Assembly (NCBI GenBank): GCA_963730165.1 | Contig: CAVSQS010000005.1 | Coordinates: 310,001 to 374,000 of the forward strand | DNA from: DASSQJ01 sp963730165 | Lineage (GTDB): Bacteria; Actinomycetota; Actinomycetes; Actinomycetales; Dermatophilaceae | DNA: 64,000 nucleotides | Direction of reading: 5' to 3' | Shown here: positions 53,598-61,777 of the stretch, in pieces | Layout: each line of letters opens with the position of its first letter | How positions within the stretch are numbered: position 1 is the stretch's first letter | The notes under the pieces: generated by a model | The model's database searches: none | What the model saw: only the letters and a program-made list of their open reading frames with translations | Told to the model about the DNA's origin: nothing | Program-made: the position numbers and the translations under genes

Positions 53598-54446
53598 ATG
53601 TCGCACACCCTCGTGGCCTTCCACGCCCACCCCGACGACGAGGCCCTCCTCACCGCGGGCACGATGGCGCGGGCGGCGGCGGAGGGGCACCGCGTCGTCC
53701 TCGTCCTCGCGACCGACGGCGGAGCCGGCCTGGCCGCGGACGACCTGCGCACCGACGGCCGGCTCGGCGACCGGCGCCTCGAGGAGGCCCGGCGCTCGGC
53801 GACGGCCCTCGGCGTCGCCCGGGTCGAGTGGCTCGGCTATGCCGACAGCGGCAGCGGCCCCGAGCCCGAGCCCGACCTCCCCGGCCGGGCCCGCTTCTGC
53901 CGGGCTCCGCTGGAGCAGGCCGCCGAGCGGCTCGCGGCCATCCTGCGCACCGAGCAGGCCGACGTGCTGCTCTCCTACGACGCCAACGGCGGCTACGGCC
54001 ATCGCGACCACGTCCGGGTGCACGAGGTCGCGGCCCGGGCCGCCGAGATCGCCGGCACTCCGCGGCTGCTCGAGGCGACCGTCCCGCGCGACACGATCGT
54101 GCGTGCCATCCGGTGGGTCGCGAAGGTCTACCGCTTTCCCGCCGAGTTCGACCCGACGAGCTTCGAGCGCGCCTTCTCGGCGCGGTCCGACATCACCCAC
54201 CGGATCGACGTGCGCCGACACATCGGTGCCAAGCGGGCCGCGATGCGGGCGCACGCGTCGCAGGCGACGGGAGGAGGGGCCGCCGGGGTCGGCGAGGGCG
54301 GACAGACGGGCGACCGGACGCTCCAGGCATTCCTGCGCATCCCACGGCCCCTCTACGACGTCGTGTTCGGTCGGGAGTGGTTCCGCGACCCGGCCCGCGA
54401 GCAGGGGGCACCAGTGAGCGGGGACGTCTTCGAGGGCCTCCCGTGA
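53598..54446 (+). CDS. PIG-L family N-deacetylase
   Basis: The 282-residue protein carries TLVAFHAHPDDEALLTAGT with the AHPDDE zinc site (His, Asp, Asp), VLATDGGAG, and GYGHRDHVRVHEVA with the third zinc ligand His. LGD-RR-LEEARRSA is also typical. The family removes the acetyl group of GlcNAc-containing molecules (MshB, BshB, PIG-L). The C-terminal about 80 residues (SDITHRIDVRRHIGAKRAAM) are also MshB/Mca-like. It starts at ATG 53598, head-to-head with the GT4 gene (36 bp between starts), and its end overlaps the next gene (GTGA). Confidence 0.94.
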   Translation: MSHTLVAFHAHPDDEALLTAGTMARAAAEGHRVVLVLATDGGAGLAADDLRTDGRLGDRRLEEARRSATALGVARVEWLGYADSGSGPEPEPDLPGRARFCRAPLEQAAERLAAILRTEQADVLLSYDANGGYGHRDHVRVHEVAARAAEIAGTPRLLEATVPRDTIVRAIRWVAKVYRFPAEFDPTSFERAFSARSDITHRIDVRRHIGAKRAAMRAHASQATGGGAAGVGEGGQTGDRTLQAFLRIPRPLYDVVFGREWFRDPAREQGAPVSGDVFEGLP

Positions 54447-55489
54447 GCCCCCGCACCAGGCAGCTCCTCCAGTTCTCGGTCGGCCTCGCGCTGGCCGCCG
54501 TCCTGCTCGTCTGGGGGCTGCCGCACTTCGCGAAGACCTCCTGGGGCGAGATCTGGCAGGTCATCCGCTCGATCCCGCTCTCGCACGCGCTCGCCTACCA
54601 GGCCCTGATGCTGCTCGGGCTCTGGTCCTACACCTTCACCTTCACCGGGTCGCTGCGGGGCCTGAGCCACTCCAAGGCGCTCGTCATCAACGTCTGCGGC
54701 TCGTCCGTCTCCAACCTGCTGCCCGGCGGCGGGGCGGTGGGGCTCGCCGCCACCTACGCGATGTGCCGGTCGTGGGGCTTCTCGCGCCGCGCGACCTCGA
54801 CGTCGGTCATCGTCACCGGCGTGTGGAACATCCTGGCCCGGATCGCGCTGCCGGTCGTCGCCATCGCGGTCCTCTTCTTCGGCGGGGTGACCCTGCCCGG
54901 CGTGCTCACCGAGCTCGCGGTCGCGGGGTCGCTGACGGGCGTCGGCATCATCGTCGCCTTCGCCGCGATCATGGCGAGCGAGCGCGCCGCCCAGGCCATC
55001 GGCTCGGGCGTCGACCGGGTCATCGGGCCGCTGCTGCGGCGGCGTGGCCGCGCTCGCTCCATGAGCGTCAGGGAGCTGGTCCGCGACCTGCGGGCCCGCA
55101 TCAACGACGTCGTCGCGCACGGCTGGCTGCAGATGAGCCTCGGCATGGTGGGGTTCTTCGGCCTCTACTACCTGCTCTTCGTCCTCATCATGCGTGACAC
55201 CGGGGTCGCCCTCCCCCTCAACCTGCTCTTCGCCGCCTACGCGATCGGGCGGCTGCTCACCGCGGTCGGCATCACCCCCGGCGGTGTGGGCATCACCGAG
55301 ACCGCGACCGCCGCGGTGCTCGTGGGATGGGGGGCGACCCCCGCGGGCGCGACCGCCGGAGTCGTCCTCTTCTCCGTCTTCACCCACGTCATGGAGATCC
55401 CGCTCGGGGCGGCCGGCTGGCTGGCGTGGTCGCTGAGCCCCAAGACCGCTCCGCCCGAGGAGGGCGAGGAGCCGGCGTTCGCGTCCTGA
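54443..55489 (+). CDS. UPF0104/LPG-synthase-like membrane protein (YbhN type)
   Basis: The 348-residue protein has eight to nine membrane helices and the family pattern of the lysylphosphatidylglycerol synthetase transmembrane region. VCGSSVSNLLPGGGAVGLAA comes first, then LLFAAYAIGRLLTAVGITPGGVGITE (the repeated PGG-x-G glycine-rich loops). No catalytic LPG-synthase domain is attached. Related proteins flip or bind polyprenyl- or lipid-linked sugars in several glycolipid pathways. GTG at 54443 overlaps the PIG-L stop. It lies directly before the convergent AsnB-fusion gene and may export its product. Confidence 0.88.
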   Translation: MSPRTRQLLQFSVGLALAAVLLVWGLPHFAKTSWGEIWQVIRSIPLSHALAYQALMLLGLWSYTFTFTGSLRGLSHSKALVINVCGSSVSNLLPGGGAVGLAATYAMCRSWGFSRRATSTSVIVTGVWNILARIALPVVAIAVLFFGGVTLPGVLTELAVAGSLTGVGIIVAFAAIMASERAAQAIGSGVDRVIGPLLRRRGRARSMSVRELVRDLRARINDVVAHGWLQMSLGMVGFFGLYYLLFVLIMRDTGVALPLNLLFAAYAIGRLLTAVGITPGGVGITETATAAVLVGWGATPAGATAGVVLFSVFTHVMEIPLGAAGWLAWSLSPKTAPPEEGEEPAFAS

Positions 55490-55531
55490 CCGACCAGGCC
55501 CCCGCACCACCCCGCCCCGTGGGGACGAGGA

Positions 55532-55548
55532 GGGCGCGCCGCGCGCCC
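55532..55548. terminator. Weak hairpin between convergent genes
   Basis: GGGCGCG, three-base loop, CGCGCCC: a 7-bp GC stem in the 90-bp gap between the membrane protein stop (55489) and the AsnB fusion stop (55580). The only candidate terminator in that gap. Confidence 0.35.
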
Positions 55549-55579
55549 GTCGGTGCTCGCGGGACGTCCTCGTCGTTCG

Positions 55580-58258
55580 TCAGGACCGGAGGAAGACCAG
55601 CCCCATCGGCGTCTGCTCCTGGGTCTGCCCCAGCGGGTTGTCGGCGAACATCGCCTCGAGGCGGGGCCACTCGGCCCTGGGCACGTCCGAGCCGAGGACG
55701 TTGCGGCCCACGTCGTTGGCGTCGATGACCACGGTGCCGGCGAAGGTGCTGCGCCACGGCTCGGGGACCCGCTCGCGGATCGCGGCCGAGAGGCGGGCGG
55801 CGACCGCGTCCGGGTCCTTCGGCGGCAGCTTGGCCGAGACGTTCGACGGGTAGGCGGAGTACTCGGTGGGGCCGTCGATGGCGCGGATGTCGCCCCCGAC
55901 GAGCTCGTAGAACAGCCCCTTGCGCCCGATCGCCTTGCCGACCGCTCCCCCGGCGGCCGCGTAGAGGATGCGGGGCAGCCCGACCTCGTCGATCGCCAGC
56001 TGCATCGTGAAGGGGCTCCCGAGGCCGATGCCCATCGGCGTCTTCGTCACGTACCGCGACAGCACCCGGGCCGGCCGCTTCACCTCGATGTCCCAGACGA
56101 AGAAGGATCGCCCCTGGGTGATCGCGACGACCTTCTCGGACAGGAAGAACCACCACCGGTCGCCGGTGGCCGCGGCGTGCTCGGGGCCGGCTCCGGGAAG
56201 TCCGTCGAAGAACTGCCGGACGCGTTCGAGCACCACGGCGTCGAGGTCGTCGTCGCGGCTGAACAGCTCGGTGCGCAGCGGGTAGCGGCGCACCGTGTCG
56301 CCGCGGTCGGTGGCGAGGTCGAGCTCGTAGTGCTGGTTGGGCTCGTAGTCGGTCTTGACGTACGCGGCGGCCTCCTCGGCCATGGTCTGCTCGTCGCCCT
56401 CGTCGAAGAACTCCCGCAGCCACAGCTCGAGGTTGATCATCCGCCAGAACGTCATCGTGTTGACGTCGTTCTCGCCCTTGACCCAGCCCTCGAAGGCGTG
56501 GATGACCTCGGTGAAGTCCCAGTACGGCCGAAGCGAGAACGACTCGCTCATGAAGATCAGGTAGAAGTGGTTCTTCAGCCGCAGGAACCAGTCGATCTGC
56601 GGCGTCGTGAACCCGATCTTGTTGCGGCGCCGGTTGATGGAGTCCGGCAGGAGTCCGCGGGTGGCGTCGCGCAGGATCCGCTTGTTCCAGCCGTCCTTGA
56701 TGATCGCCTCGTCGGAGAGGCTGAAGACGAACTTCAGCACCTCCTTGTCGAGGAACGGCACCCGCCCCTCGAGCGAGAAGCGCATCGTGTTCTTGTCCTC
56801 GTAGCGCAGCAGGCTGGGCAGCGAGTTGTGGAAGACGTCCTCGAGGAGGCGCTTCTTCAGGTGCGCGGGCTCGACGACGAACCGCTCGTCCCGGAAGCGC
56901 GCGGCGAACTCGGGGTTCAGCAGCCGGCTGTTGGGGATCTTCTTCTTCATCCGCAGCCGGTCGCGGACGGTCGACTTCCCGAGTCGGTAGAGGACGTCGA
57001 TGCTCCGTGCCAGCTCGGCCGCCTGGGCCCGTCGGCCCTGGGCACGCAGCTGGCGCAGGTAGACGAAGTAGTAGGGGATGTAGCCGGCCATCATCTCGTC
57101 GGCGCCCTGGCCGTCGAGGAGGACGGTGACGTGCCTGGTCGCCTCGCGCATCACCTGGAACTGCGCGTAGGGACCGGAGGAGATCAGCGGCTCCTCCTGG
57201 GTGCGGACGAAGTCGAGGAGGTCGGCCTTGAACTCGTCCGCGGTCGGGAGGATCTTGTGCCCCTCGACGTGCCCCGTGCAGATGTCGAGGACGTCGTCGA
57301 CGTAGCGCTCCTCGTCGTTGACCGCGCCGGGGAAGACGGCCGAGAAGGTGTTCTGCCGGGCGCCGACGGCCGCGGTCGACAGCTCGTCGCCCTCGTTCAG
57401 CAGCTGGTTGATGATGACGGCGACGGCGCTGGAGTCCAGTCCACCCGAGAGGGAGGTGCCCACCGGCACCTCGGACTGGAGCCGCAGCCGCACGCTCTCG
57501 ACGAGGCGGCGCCGGTACTCGGCCGCCGCGGCCGCGTCGTAGGGCCGCTGCTGGGTCGCGAGCTCGAGGAGCTCCTCCTTCAGGCGCGTGAACATCCGGC
57601 GGTGGATGCCGGTGCCGTCGGCGGTGAGCATCTCGCCGGGAGCGAGCCGGGTGATGCCGTCGAAGAAGGTCTCGACGCCGTCCTCGTGGACCCGGAACTG
57701 CAGGTACCGGTAGACGGTGCGGTCGTTGACCCGACGCTCGTAGAGCCCCGACTCGAGCAGGGGCCGGATCTCGCTGGCGAAGAGGAGCACCTCGCCGTCG
57801 CCGCCCGGGGAAGGCACGGTCGTGACGTAGAGCGGCTTGATGCCGAAGTGGTCGCGGGCGAGGGTGAGGCGCTGCTCGTCGCGGTCCCAGATCGCCAGGC
57901 CGAACATGCCGTTGAACCGGTCGAACGCGTCGTCGCCCCACTCGGCGAAGGCCTGGAGGACCACCTCGGTGTCGGAGTCGGTGGTGAACGTGCGGCCCAG
58001 GCCCTCGAGCTCACCGCGCAGGTCGAGGTAGTTGTAGACCTCGCCGTTGTAGACGATCGTGTACCGGCCGTCCGCGGTGGTCATCGGCTGCTGCCCGTGG
58101 GCCACGTCGATGATCGACAGCCGCCGGTGGGCCAGCCCGCAGGGCCCGTCGGTGTGGACGCCCTCGCCGTCGGGACCGCGGTGACGCTGGCAGTCGTTCA
58201 TCCGCTGGAGGAGGCCCTCGTCAGCGGGGAGTCCGTGGTAGCCGGCGATGCCGCACAT
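55580..58258 (-). CDS. Asparagine synthetase (glutamine-hydrolysing) fused to an F420-0:gamma-glutamyl ligase (CofE)-like domain
   Basis: The 892-residue protein starts at ATG 58258 with MCGIAGYHG, so Cys2 is the glutaminase nucleophile, followed by RHRGPDGEG and NGEVYNYLDL. The synthetase domain has the PP-loop SGGLDSS at 271-277, then LLDGQGADEMMAGY, SLEGRVPFLDKEV and LPDSINRRRNKIGF. Standard AsnB ends near 600-640. About 250 further residues carry CofE-family signs: FLSEKVVAITQGRSF, KTPMGIGLGSPFTMQLAI, GRKGLFYELVGGDIRAIDGPT and VVIDANDVGRNVLG. CofE adds glutamate to F420-0 by an amide bond. The fusion therefore probably makes an amide on an acidic substrate. The two domains sit at the end of the GT4/PIG-L/UPF0104 locus. 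Substrate unknown. Confidence 0.85.
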   Translation of the reverse strand: MCGIAGYHGLPADEGLLQRMNDCQRHRGPDGEGVHTDGPCGLAHRRLSIIDVAHGQQPMTTADGRYTIVYNGEVYNYLDLRGELEGLGRTFTTDSDTEVVLQAFAEWGDDAFDRFNGMFGLAIWDRDEQRLTLARDHFGIKPLYVTTVPSPGGDGEVLLFASEIRPLLESGLYERRVNDRTVYRYLQFRVHEDGVETFFDGITRLAPGEMLTADGTGIHRRMFTRLKEELLELATQQRPYDAAAAAEYRRRLVESVRLRLQSEVPVGTSLSGGLDSSAVAVIINQLLNEGDELSTAAVGARQNTFSAVFPGAVNDEERYVDDVLDICTGHVEGHKILPTADEFKADLLDFVRTQEEPLISSGPYAQFQVMREATRHVTVLLDGQGADEMMAGYIPYYFVYLRQLRAQGRRAQAAELARSIDVLYRLGKSTVRDRLRMKKKIPNSRLLNPEFAARFRDERFVVEPAHLKKRLLEDVFHNSLPSLLRYEDKNTMRFSLEGRVPFLDKEVLKFVFSLSDEAIIKDGWNKRILRDATRGLLPDSINRRRNKIGFTTPQIDWFLRLKNHFYLIFMSESFSLRPYWDFTEVIHAFEGWVKGENDVNTMTFWRMINLELWLREFFDEGDEQTMAEEAAAYVKTDYEPNQHYELDLATDRGDTVRRYPLRTELFSRDDDLDAVVLERVRQFFDGLPGAGPEHAAATGDRWWFFLSEKVVAITQGRSFFVWDIEVKRPARVLSRYVTKTPMGIGLGSPFTMQLAIDEVGLPRILYAAAGGAVGKAIGRKGLFYELVGGDIRAIDGPTEYSAYPSNVSAKLPPKDPDAVAARLSAAIRERVPEPWRSTFAGTVVIDANDVGRNVLGSDVPRAEWPRLEAMFADNPLGQTQEQTPMGLVFLRS

Positions 58259-58370
58259 GCGTCGGGGGGTTCCTTTGCGTCCTGGGGTGGTCGGTGGTGG
58301 CCACCTCCGGCGGCCACCCGGCCAAGCCTGCCACGAAAGGGTCGGGCGACCGATTCGGGCCGAGCGGGGC

Positions 58371-59300
58371 TCAGCCGGGCAGGTGCGCCTCGATCCAGGC
58401 GACGAGGTCGGAGACGACCTCGTCGCGGTTGGTCTCGTTGAAGACCTCGTGGCGTGCGCCGGGGTAGAGCGTGCACGTGATGTCGTGGACACCGGCCGCC
58501 GCGAACAGCTCGCGAGTGGACCGCGGACCCTTGCCACCCTCCCCCACCGGGTCCTTGTCGCCGGCGAGGAGGAGCACGGGCAGGTCGGGCCGCATCCGGG
58601 CGACCCGGGCCCGGTCGTAGGTGGCCCGTACCCCGGGCAGGAAGTCGGCCCAGAAGCCCGACGTGGCGACCTCGCCGCACCAGGGGTCGGCGACGTAGGC
58701 GTCGACCTCGGCATCGTCACGGGAGAGCCAGTCGAACTCGGTGCGGTTGGGGGCGAACGCCTTGTTGTACGAGCCGAAGGAGAGGGTGTTGAGCAGCCCG
58801 CTGACGTGGTGGCGGCCGCGCAGGGCGGCCTCGAGCCGGGCGACCTGGACCCCGGCCGCACCGAGCGCGCCCGGGTCCGCGATGGCACCGGACAGCACCA
58901 GCCCTGCCAGCTCGTCGCTGCGGCGGATGACGTACTCGCGGGCCACCGCACTGCCCATGCTGTGGCCGACGAGGACGACCGGCACCTCGGGGTGCTCCTC
59001 GCGGATCGTGGCGGTGACCGACCGGGCGTCGTCGACGAGCTTGCTCCAGCCGCTCTCGTCGGCGAGGTACATCCGGTTGGCCGTGCCGGCCGTCCGCCCG
59101 TGCCCACGGTGGTCGTGGGCGTAGACGGCGTACCCCGTGGAGGTCAGGGTCTCGGCGAGACGGGCGTAGCGCGCCGAGTGCTCCGCCATCCCGTGGAGGA
59201 CCTGGACCACCGCACGCACGCCGCCGTCCGGGAGCCAGCGGTGGGTGAAGAGGGAGGTGCCGTCGTGCGCCGTCACCGTCGTCGTCGTGCTCTGCATCAT
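58371..59300 (-). CDS. Alpha/beta hydrolase (monoacylglycerol-lipase-like)
   Basis: The 309-residue protein has the MGL/lysophospholipase signature. LFTHRWLPDGG leads to AVVQVLHGMAEHSARYARLAE, then VYAHDHRGHGRT, VVLVGHSMGSAVAREY (nucleophile Ser), LLLAGDKDPVG (Asp) and LYPGARHEVFNE (His). No signal peptide. ATG at 59300 or 59297. It sits upstream of the AsnB fusion, same strand, with a 112-bp gap; it may be in the same transcription unit. Substrate is a lipid ester or similar small ester. Confidence 0.9.
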   Translation of the reverse strand: MMQSTTTTVTAHDGTSLFTHRWLPDGGVRAVVQVLHGMAEHSARYARLAETLTSTGYAVYAHDHRGHGRTAGTANRMYLADESGWSKLVDDARSVTATIREEHPEVPVVLVGHSMGSAVAREYVIRRSDELAGLVLSGAIADPGALGAAGVQVARLEAALRGRHHVSGLLNTLSFGSYNKAFAPNRTEFDWLSRDDAEVDAYVADPWCGEVATSGFWADFLPGVRATYDRARVARMRPDLPVLLLAGDKDPVGEGGKGPRSTRELFAAAGVHDITCTLYPGARHEVFNETNRDEVVSDLVAWIEAHLPG

Positions 59301-59414
59301 CGCCGTCCTGTTACCGGTGGGTACTGCCGGGGACAGCCTGCCACCCCGCAGCGGTCCACGGGCAGGGGTCTCGCCAGCGGGCCGCGCCGACGCGCCGGGC
59401 CGCCTCGCGGCGAG

Positions 59415-61436
59415 TCACCGACCGGAGCGGACCAGGCAGCCCTCGGGTGAGGGCGAGTCGGCGGGGAAGGCCACGGCCAGCGCGTCCGCGATGCGCATGG
59501 CCCGCTGCGCGTAGCCCGCGGTGGAGAAGTGCACCTTGTCGTCGATGTACCAGGAGCTCCGGACCTCGGCTCGCCAGTCGTAGACCCGCAGGTGGGGGTA
59601 GCGCCGGCAGGCGTCGAGGAGGGCGGCGTTCCACTTCTTCATCTGCGCGTCGCCGTAGGGTCCGCTGCGGACCAGGGTGCGGACGGTCAGCCAGAGGACG
59701 GGTGCGTCCGCCGGGATGTGGCGCATCAGCCGGTCGATGCGGTCGGCGAGGGGCACGACCCCCCCGACGTACTGGTTGGCGGCCTCGTTGACCCCCAGGG
59801 CGAGGGTCCAGCAGCCGTCGTAGCCACGGTCGGTGCGCGACGAGACCGCCTCCTCGGCGTTGGGTCGGCCCTCGAACCGCTCGACGATGCTGCGCGCGCC
59901 GGAGATGTCGGCGGTGAAGTCGTCGACGCCGACGCGGGCGTACTGCGCGTCGACGCGCGCCGCGGGGTCCGGCTGGTAGGTGGGGTCCATGAGCCCGATC
60001 GAGGTCGAGTCGCCGACGTGGACGAGCTCGGTGCACCGGGTACGGAGCGGGCCGCTCGCGCTCGCCGGGGTCGACCGCGCGGTCGCGGACGGACGGGGGG
60101 TCGGTGGCGCGGACGCCCGGGGCGTGGCGTCGGCGGGCACGGGCGGGTGGTCGACGTCGACAGCGGCGCCGGACGCTGCGCCCGGTGGCCGGCCGGCGAC
60201 GAGGCCCTGGGCGCTCAGCGCGCTCGTCGCCACGAGGACCAGCGCGCCGGCGGCCCCGGCGACCGCGGGTACCGCCCGCCTCCGGCCGTCGGGCCGGTGG
60301 CCCCCGGCGAGTGCCCCGCGCAGGCCGTGACGCCGGATCGGGTCCTCGACGAGCGCCCAGGACAGCGCGGCGATGCCGACGGTGAGCGCGGCGAGGGTAG
60401 CGGCGCGCAGTGCCGGACGGTCGGCGAGGACGTCGGTCGGCGTGAAGACGATGACCGGGAGGTGCCAGAGGTAGATGCCGTAGGACCGCTCCCCCACCCA
60501 GGTGAGCGGCCGCCGGCCGAGCACGGCCGCGACCCGCGACCCGGGCTGCACGACGACCGCGACCACGGCGGCTGTCGCGAGGGAGAGAAGGAGCAGACCA
60601 CCGTGGTAGAGGAACATGGAGTACTCGTTCGTGAACACGGTCAGGGCGCCGATGCCGGCGAGGCCGAGGACAGCCCAGCGGTCGGCTCCACGGGTCGGCA
60701 TCCCCTCGAGCCGCGGGGGGCCGGTCGGACGGAACATGAGGATGGCGAGCAGCGACCCGACGAGCAGCCCCCCGGCGCGGGTGTCGGTGCCCTCGTAGGC
60801 GCGCGTGGTGTCGAAGCCCGGGCCGGCGTGCCACCAGAGCAGGCCGAAGGACGCGCCCGCGAGGAGGCCGGTGGCCCACGCGGCCACCCGCTTCGTCACC
60901 CACGGGAGTGCGGCCAGTCCGAGCAGCAGCAGCGGCCAGACCAGGTAGAACTGCTCCTCGACCGCCAGGGACCACAGGTGGTCGAGGGGGCCGGGGCCGG
61001 TGAACCGGTCGAAGTAGGACTGACCGGACGCGATGGTCTGCCAGTTGCTGACGTACAGCACGGCCCCGGCGGCCTGGGCGGCGACCGCCCCGAGCCGAGC
61101 CCGGTCGACGAGCGCGGTCGTGAGGAGCACGACGACGAGGAGCACGACCACCGCGGGCAGGAGCCTCCTGGCCCGGCGGAGGTAGAACCGGCCGAGGCCG
61201 GTCCGCCCCGTGTGGTGCCAGGTCGAGAGGAGGATGCCCGTGATGAGGAAGCCGCTCAGGGTGAAGAAGACCCCCACGCCGAGCAGGCCACCGCTCATCC
61301 CGGGCACACCGAGGTGGTAGCCGAGGACGAGGGCCACGGCGAGCGCACGCAGGCCGTCGAGGGCGGGGACGTACCGCCCGTGTCCCTCGACCGGTCGGGG
61401 CACCCTGCCTCCCGATGTCGCGCCGACAGCGCTCAC
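59415..61436 (-). CDS. OafA-type membrane O-acetyltransferase with SGNH domain
   Basis: The 673-residue protein begins with an acyltransferase-3 domain of about ten helices. It has YVPALDGLRALAVALVLGYH (R-x(10)-H of the family), GVGVFFTLSGFLITGILL, FYLRRARRLLPA and LWSLAVEEQFYLVWPLLLL. After a Pro/Ala/Ser-rich spacer, a C-terminal SGNH hydrolase-like domain has CTELVHVGDSTSIGL (block I GDSTS), TLALGVNEAANQ (Asn block) and SSWYIDDKVHFSTAGYAQRA (Asp-x-x-His). Such two-domain enzymes acetylate extracellular polysaccharide or peptidoglycan. GTG at 61436. It ends beside the lipase-like gene and may modify the cluster's product. Confidence 0.92.
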   Translation of the reverse strand: MSAVGATSGGRVPRPVEGHGRYVPALDGLRALAVALVLGYHLGVPGMSGGLLGVGVFFTLSGFLITGILLSTWHHTGRTGLGRFYLRRARRLLPAVVVLLVVVLLTTALVDRARLGAVAAQAAGAVLYVSNWQTIASGQSYFDRFTGPGPLDHLWSLAVEEQFYLVWPLLLLGLAALPWVTKRVAAWATGLLAGASFGLLWWHAGPGFDTTRAYEGTDTRAGGLLVGSLLAILMFRPTGPPRLEGMPTRGADRWAVLGLAGIGALTVFTNEYSMFLYHGGLLLLSLATAAVVAVVVQPGSRVAAVLGRRPLTWVGERSYGIYLWHLPVIVFTPTDVLADRPALRAATLAALTVGIAALSWALVEDPIRRHGLRGALAGGHRPDGRRRAVPAVAGAAGALVLVATSALSAQGLVAGRPPGAASGAAVDVDHPPVPADATPRASAPPTPRPSATARSTPASASGPLRTRCTELVHVGDSTSIGLMDPTYQPDPAARVDAQYARVGVDDFTADISGARSIVERFEGRPNAEEAVSSRTDRGYDGCWTLALGVNEAANQYVGGVVPLADRIDRLMRHIPADAPVLWLTVRTLVRSGPYGDAQMKKWNAALLDACRRYPHLRVYDWRAEVRSSWYIDDKVHFSTAGYAQRAMRIADALAVAFPADSPSPEGCLVRSGR

Positions 61437-61490
61437 GCGCCGAGTCGATCGACGATACGAGAGTGAACTCCTGTGACGCGGGAGGCGCGC

Positions 61491-61712
61491 CTAGAGCTTG
61501 GTCATCTTGCGGAAGGGAGAGGTGATCCGCAGCGTCCGCCCGGTGAAGTCCACCGTGACCCCGCCGGCATCGACGCCGATGATCCGGCCCAACCCGTAGG
61601 CGTCGTGCGAGACGCGGTCGTCGACCGCGTACTGCTCGACGACGGGATCGACGTGCGGTCTGAAGGGGCTGCTGGCGAAGTTCGGGCGCCGGCTCCCGGA
61701 GGAGGTAGCCAT
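61491..61712 (-). CDS. Free-standing PcrA-type C-terminal (Tudor-like) domain protein
   Basis: The 73-residue basic protein carries YAVDDRVSHDAYGLGRIIGV and VTVDFTGRTLRITSPFRKM. The PcrA encoded at 36.6-39.0 kb ends in GDRVTHDTYGLGTVVRTM and KRFVLRFAPLEK. The D-R-V-x-H-D-x-Y-G-L-G core is shared, so this is a stand-alone relative of the UvrD/PcrA C-terminal domain, which binds RNA polymerase in homologs. ATG at 61712 after GGAGGTAG. It lies between guaA and the O-acetyltransferase. Role is inferred only: transcription-coupled repair or another polymerase interaction. Confidence 0.8.
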   Translation of the reverse strand: MATSSGSRRPNFASSPFRPHVDPVVEQYAVDDRVSHDAYGLGRIIGVDAGGVTVDFTGRTLRITSPFRKMTKL

Positions 61713-61777
61713 CGTATGGCCAGTATGCGCCCCCACCGCGCGCCTGACCACCCCGGGGCCGGGGTGACGCCCGTCGC

